Shown one piece after another: positions 13,851 through 13,866 of a stretch of 13,866 bases of DNA (position 1 is its first letter; each line of letters starts with the position of its first letter). Below the pieces are notes generated by a model that was not told the origin of the DNA, ran no database searches, and saw nothing but the letters and a program-made list of their open reading frames with translations. The stretch comes from Pseudomonadota bacterium. Lineage in GTDB: Bacteria; Pseudomonadota; Alphaproteobacteria; Azospirillales; Azospirillaceae. The translations under genes were made by a program, and so were the position numbers. The stretch lies in assembly GCA_023423695.1 (NCBI GenBank), contig JAFAFA010000137.1, forward strand, positions 1 through 13,866. The letters are read 5' to 3'.

Positions 13851-13866
13851 CCCCCCCCCCCCCCCC
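13851..13866. repeat. Poly-C run at the window end
   Basis: Sixteen consecutive C residues end the window. Such a homopolymer is rare in bacterial DNA and its place at the very edge suggests a contig end or an artefactual tail, not biology. Confidence 0.85.

Noticed and set aside
1..13866. Search for a defence, phage, CRISPR or other mobile system
   Set aside because: No regularly spaced repeats, integrase, transposase, toxin-antitoxin pair or tRNA-like clover leaf was seen. All genes are housekeeping or common accessory families with similar base composition.

Overview
The window is about 13.9 kb of GC-rich DNA (by eye close to 70% G+C) and reads as ordinary chromosomal core sequence from an alphaproteobacterium of the Rhodospirillales, most likely Azospirillum or a close relative. 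The strongest pointer is the PII protein at 8606-8944, which looks like the GlnZ/GlnK type described in Azospirillum. It sits next to a ubiH-like gene and near an aat-like aminotransferase, a neighbourhood I recall from A. brasilense. The GapR/DUF2312 protein, the DUF2239 protein, the LolA/FtsK housekeeping pair and the alphaproteobacterial style of promoters agree with this.

Layout from left to right. Positions 1-217 (minus) hold the 5' end of the NAD(P) transhydrogenase alpha subunit gene, which runs off the window. It is divergent from gapR (605-853, plus). Next come two minus-strand genes with a 1-nt overlap: a BMP/PnrA-type nucleoside-binding protein (2450-3436) and a double-domain ABC ATPase (876-2450). 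The two permease genes that normally complete this transporter are not beside them. A LysE-family exporter (3654-4301, plus) is divergent from that pair and convergent with a DedA-family membrane protein (4321-4983, minus). A 404-bp non-coding stretch with a long imperfect inverted repeat and a hairpin separates dedA from an HdeD/DUF308 membrane protein (5388-6017, minus). Then come lolA (6121-6810, minus) and a UbiH-type FAD monooxygenase (6927-8210, minus).

The right half begins with glnZ (8606-8944, plus), read from a sigma-54-like promoter that lies back to back with a possible ubiH promoter. GlnZ converges on a DUF2239 gene (9018-9581, minus) across a strong GC hairpin. A class I/II aminotransferase (9836-11092, plus) and a full-length ftsK (11162-13774, plus) follow. 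The window ends in a run of 16 C residues, which looks like a contig edge or a sequencing artefact.

The genes do not form a single system. They are independent housekeeping units: redox and proton balance, nucleoid organisation, nucleoside uptake, amino-acid export, envelope maintenance, ubiquinone synthesis, nitrogen signalling, amino-acid metabolism and chromosome segregation. I saw no CRISPR array, tRNA, rRNA, transposase, phage gene or toxin-antitoxin pair, and I do not think the window holds an undescribed multi-gene system. The points most worth checking are the ABC ATPase and binding protein without permeases, the inverted repeat placed on the DUF2239 promoter, and the long palindromic element between hdeD and dedA.
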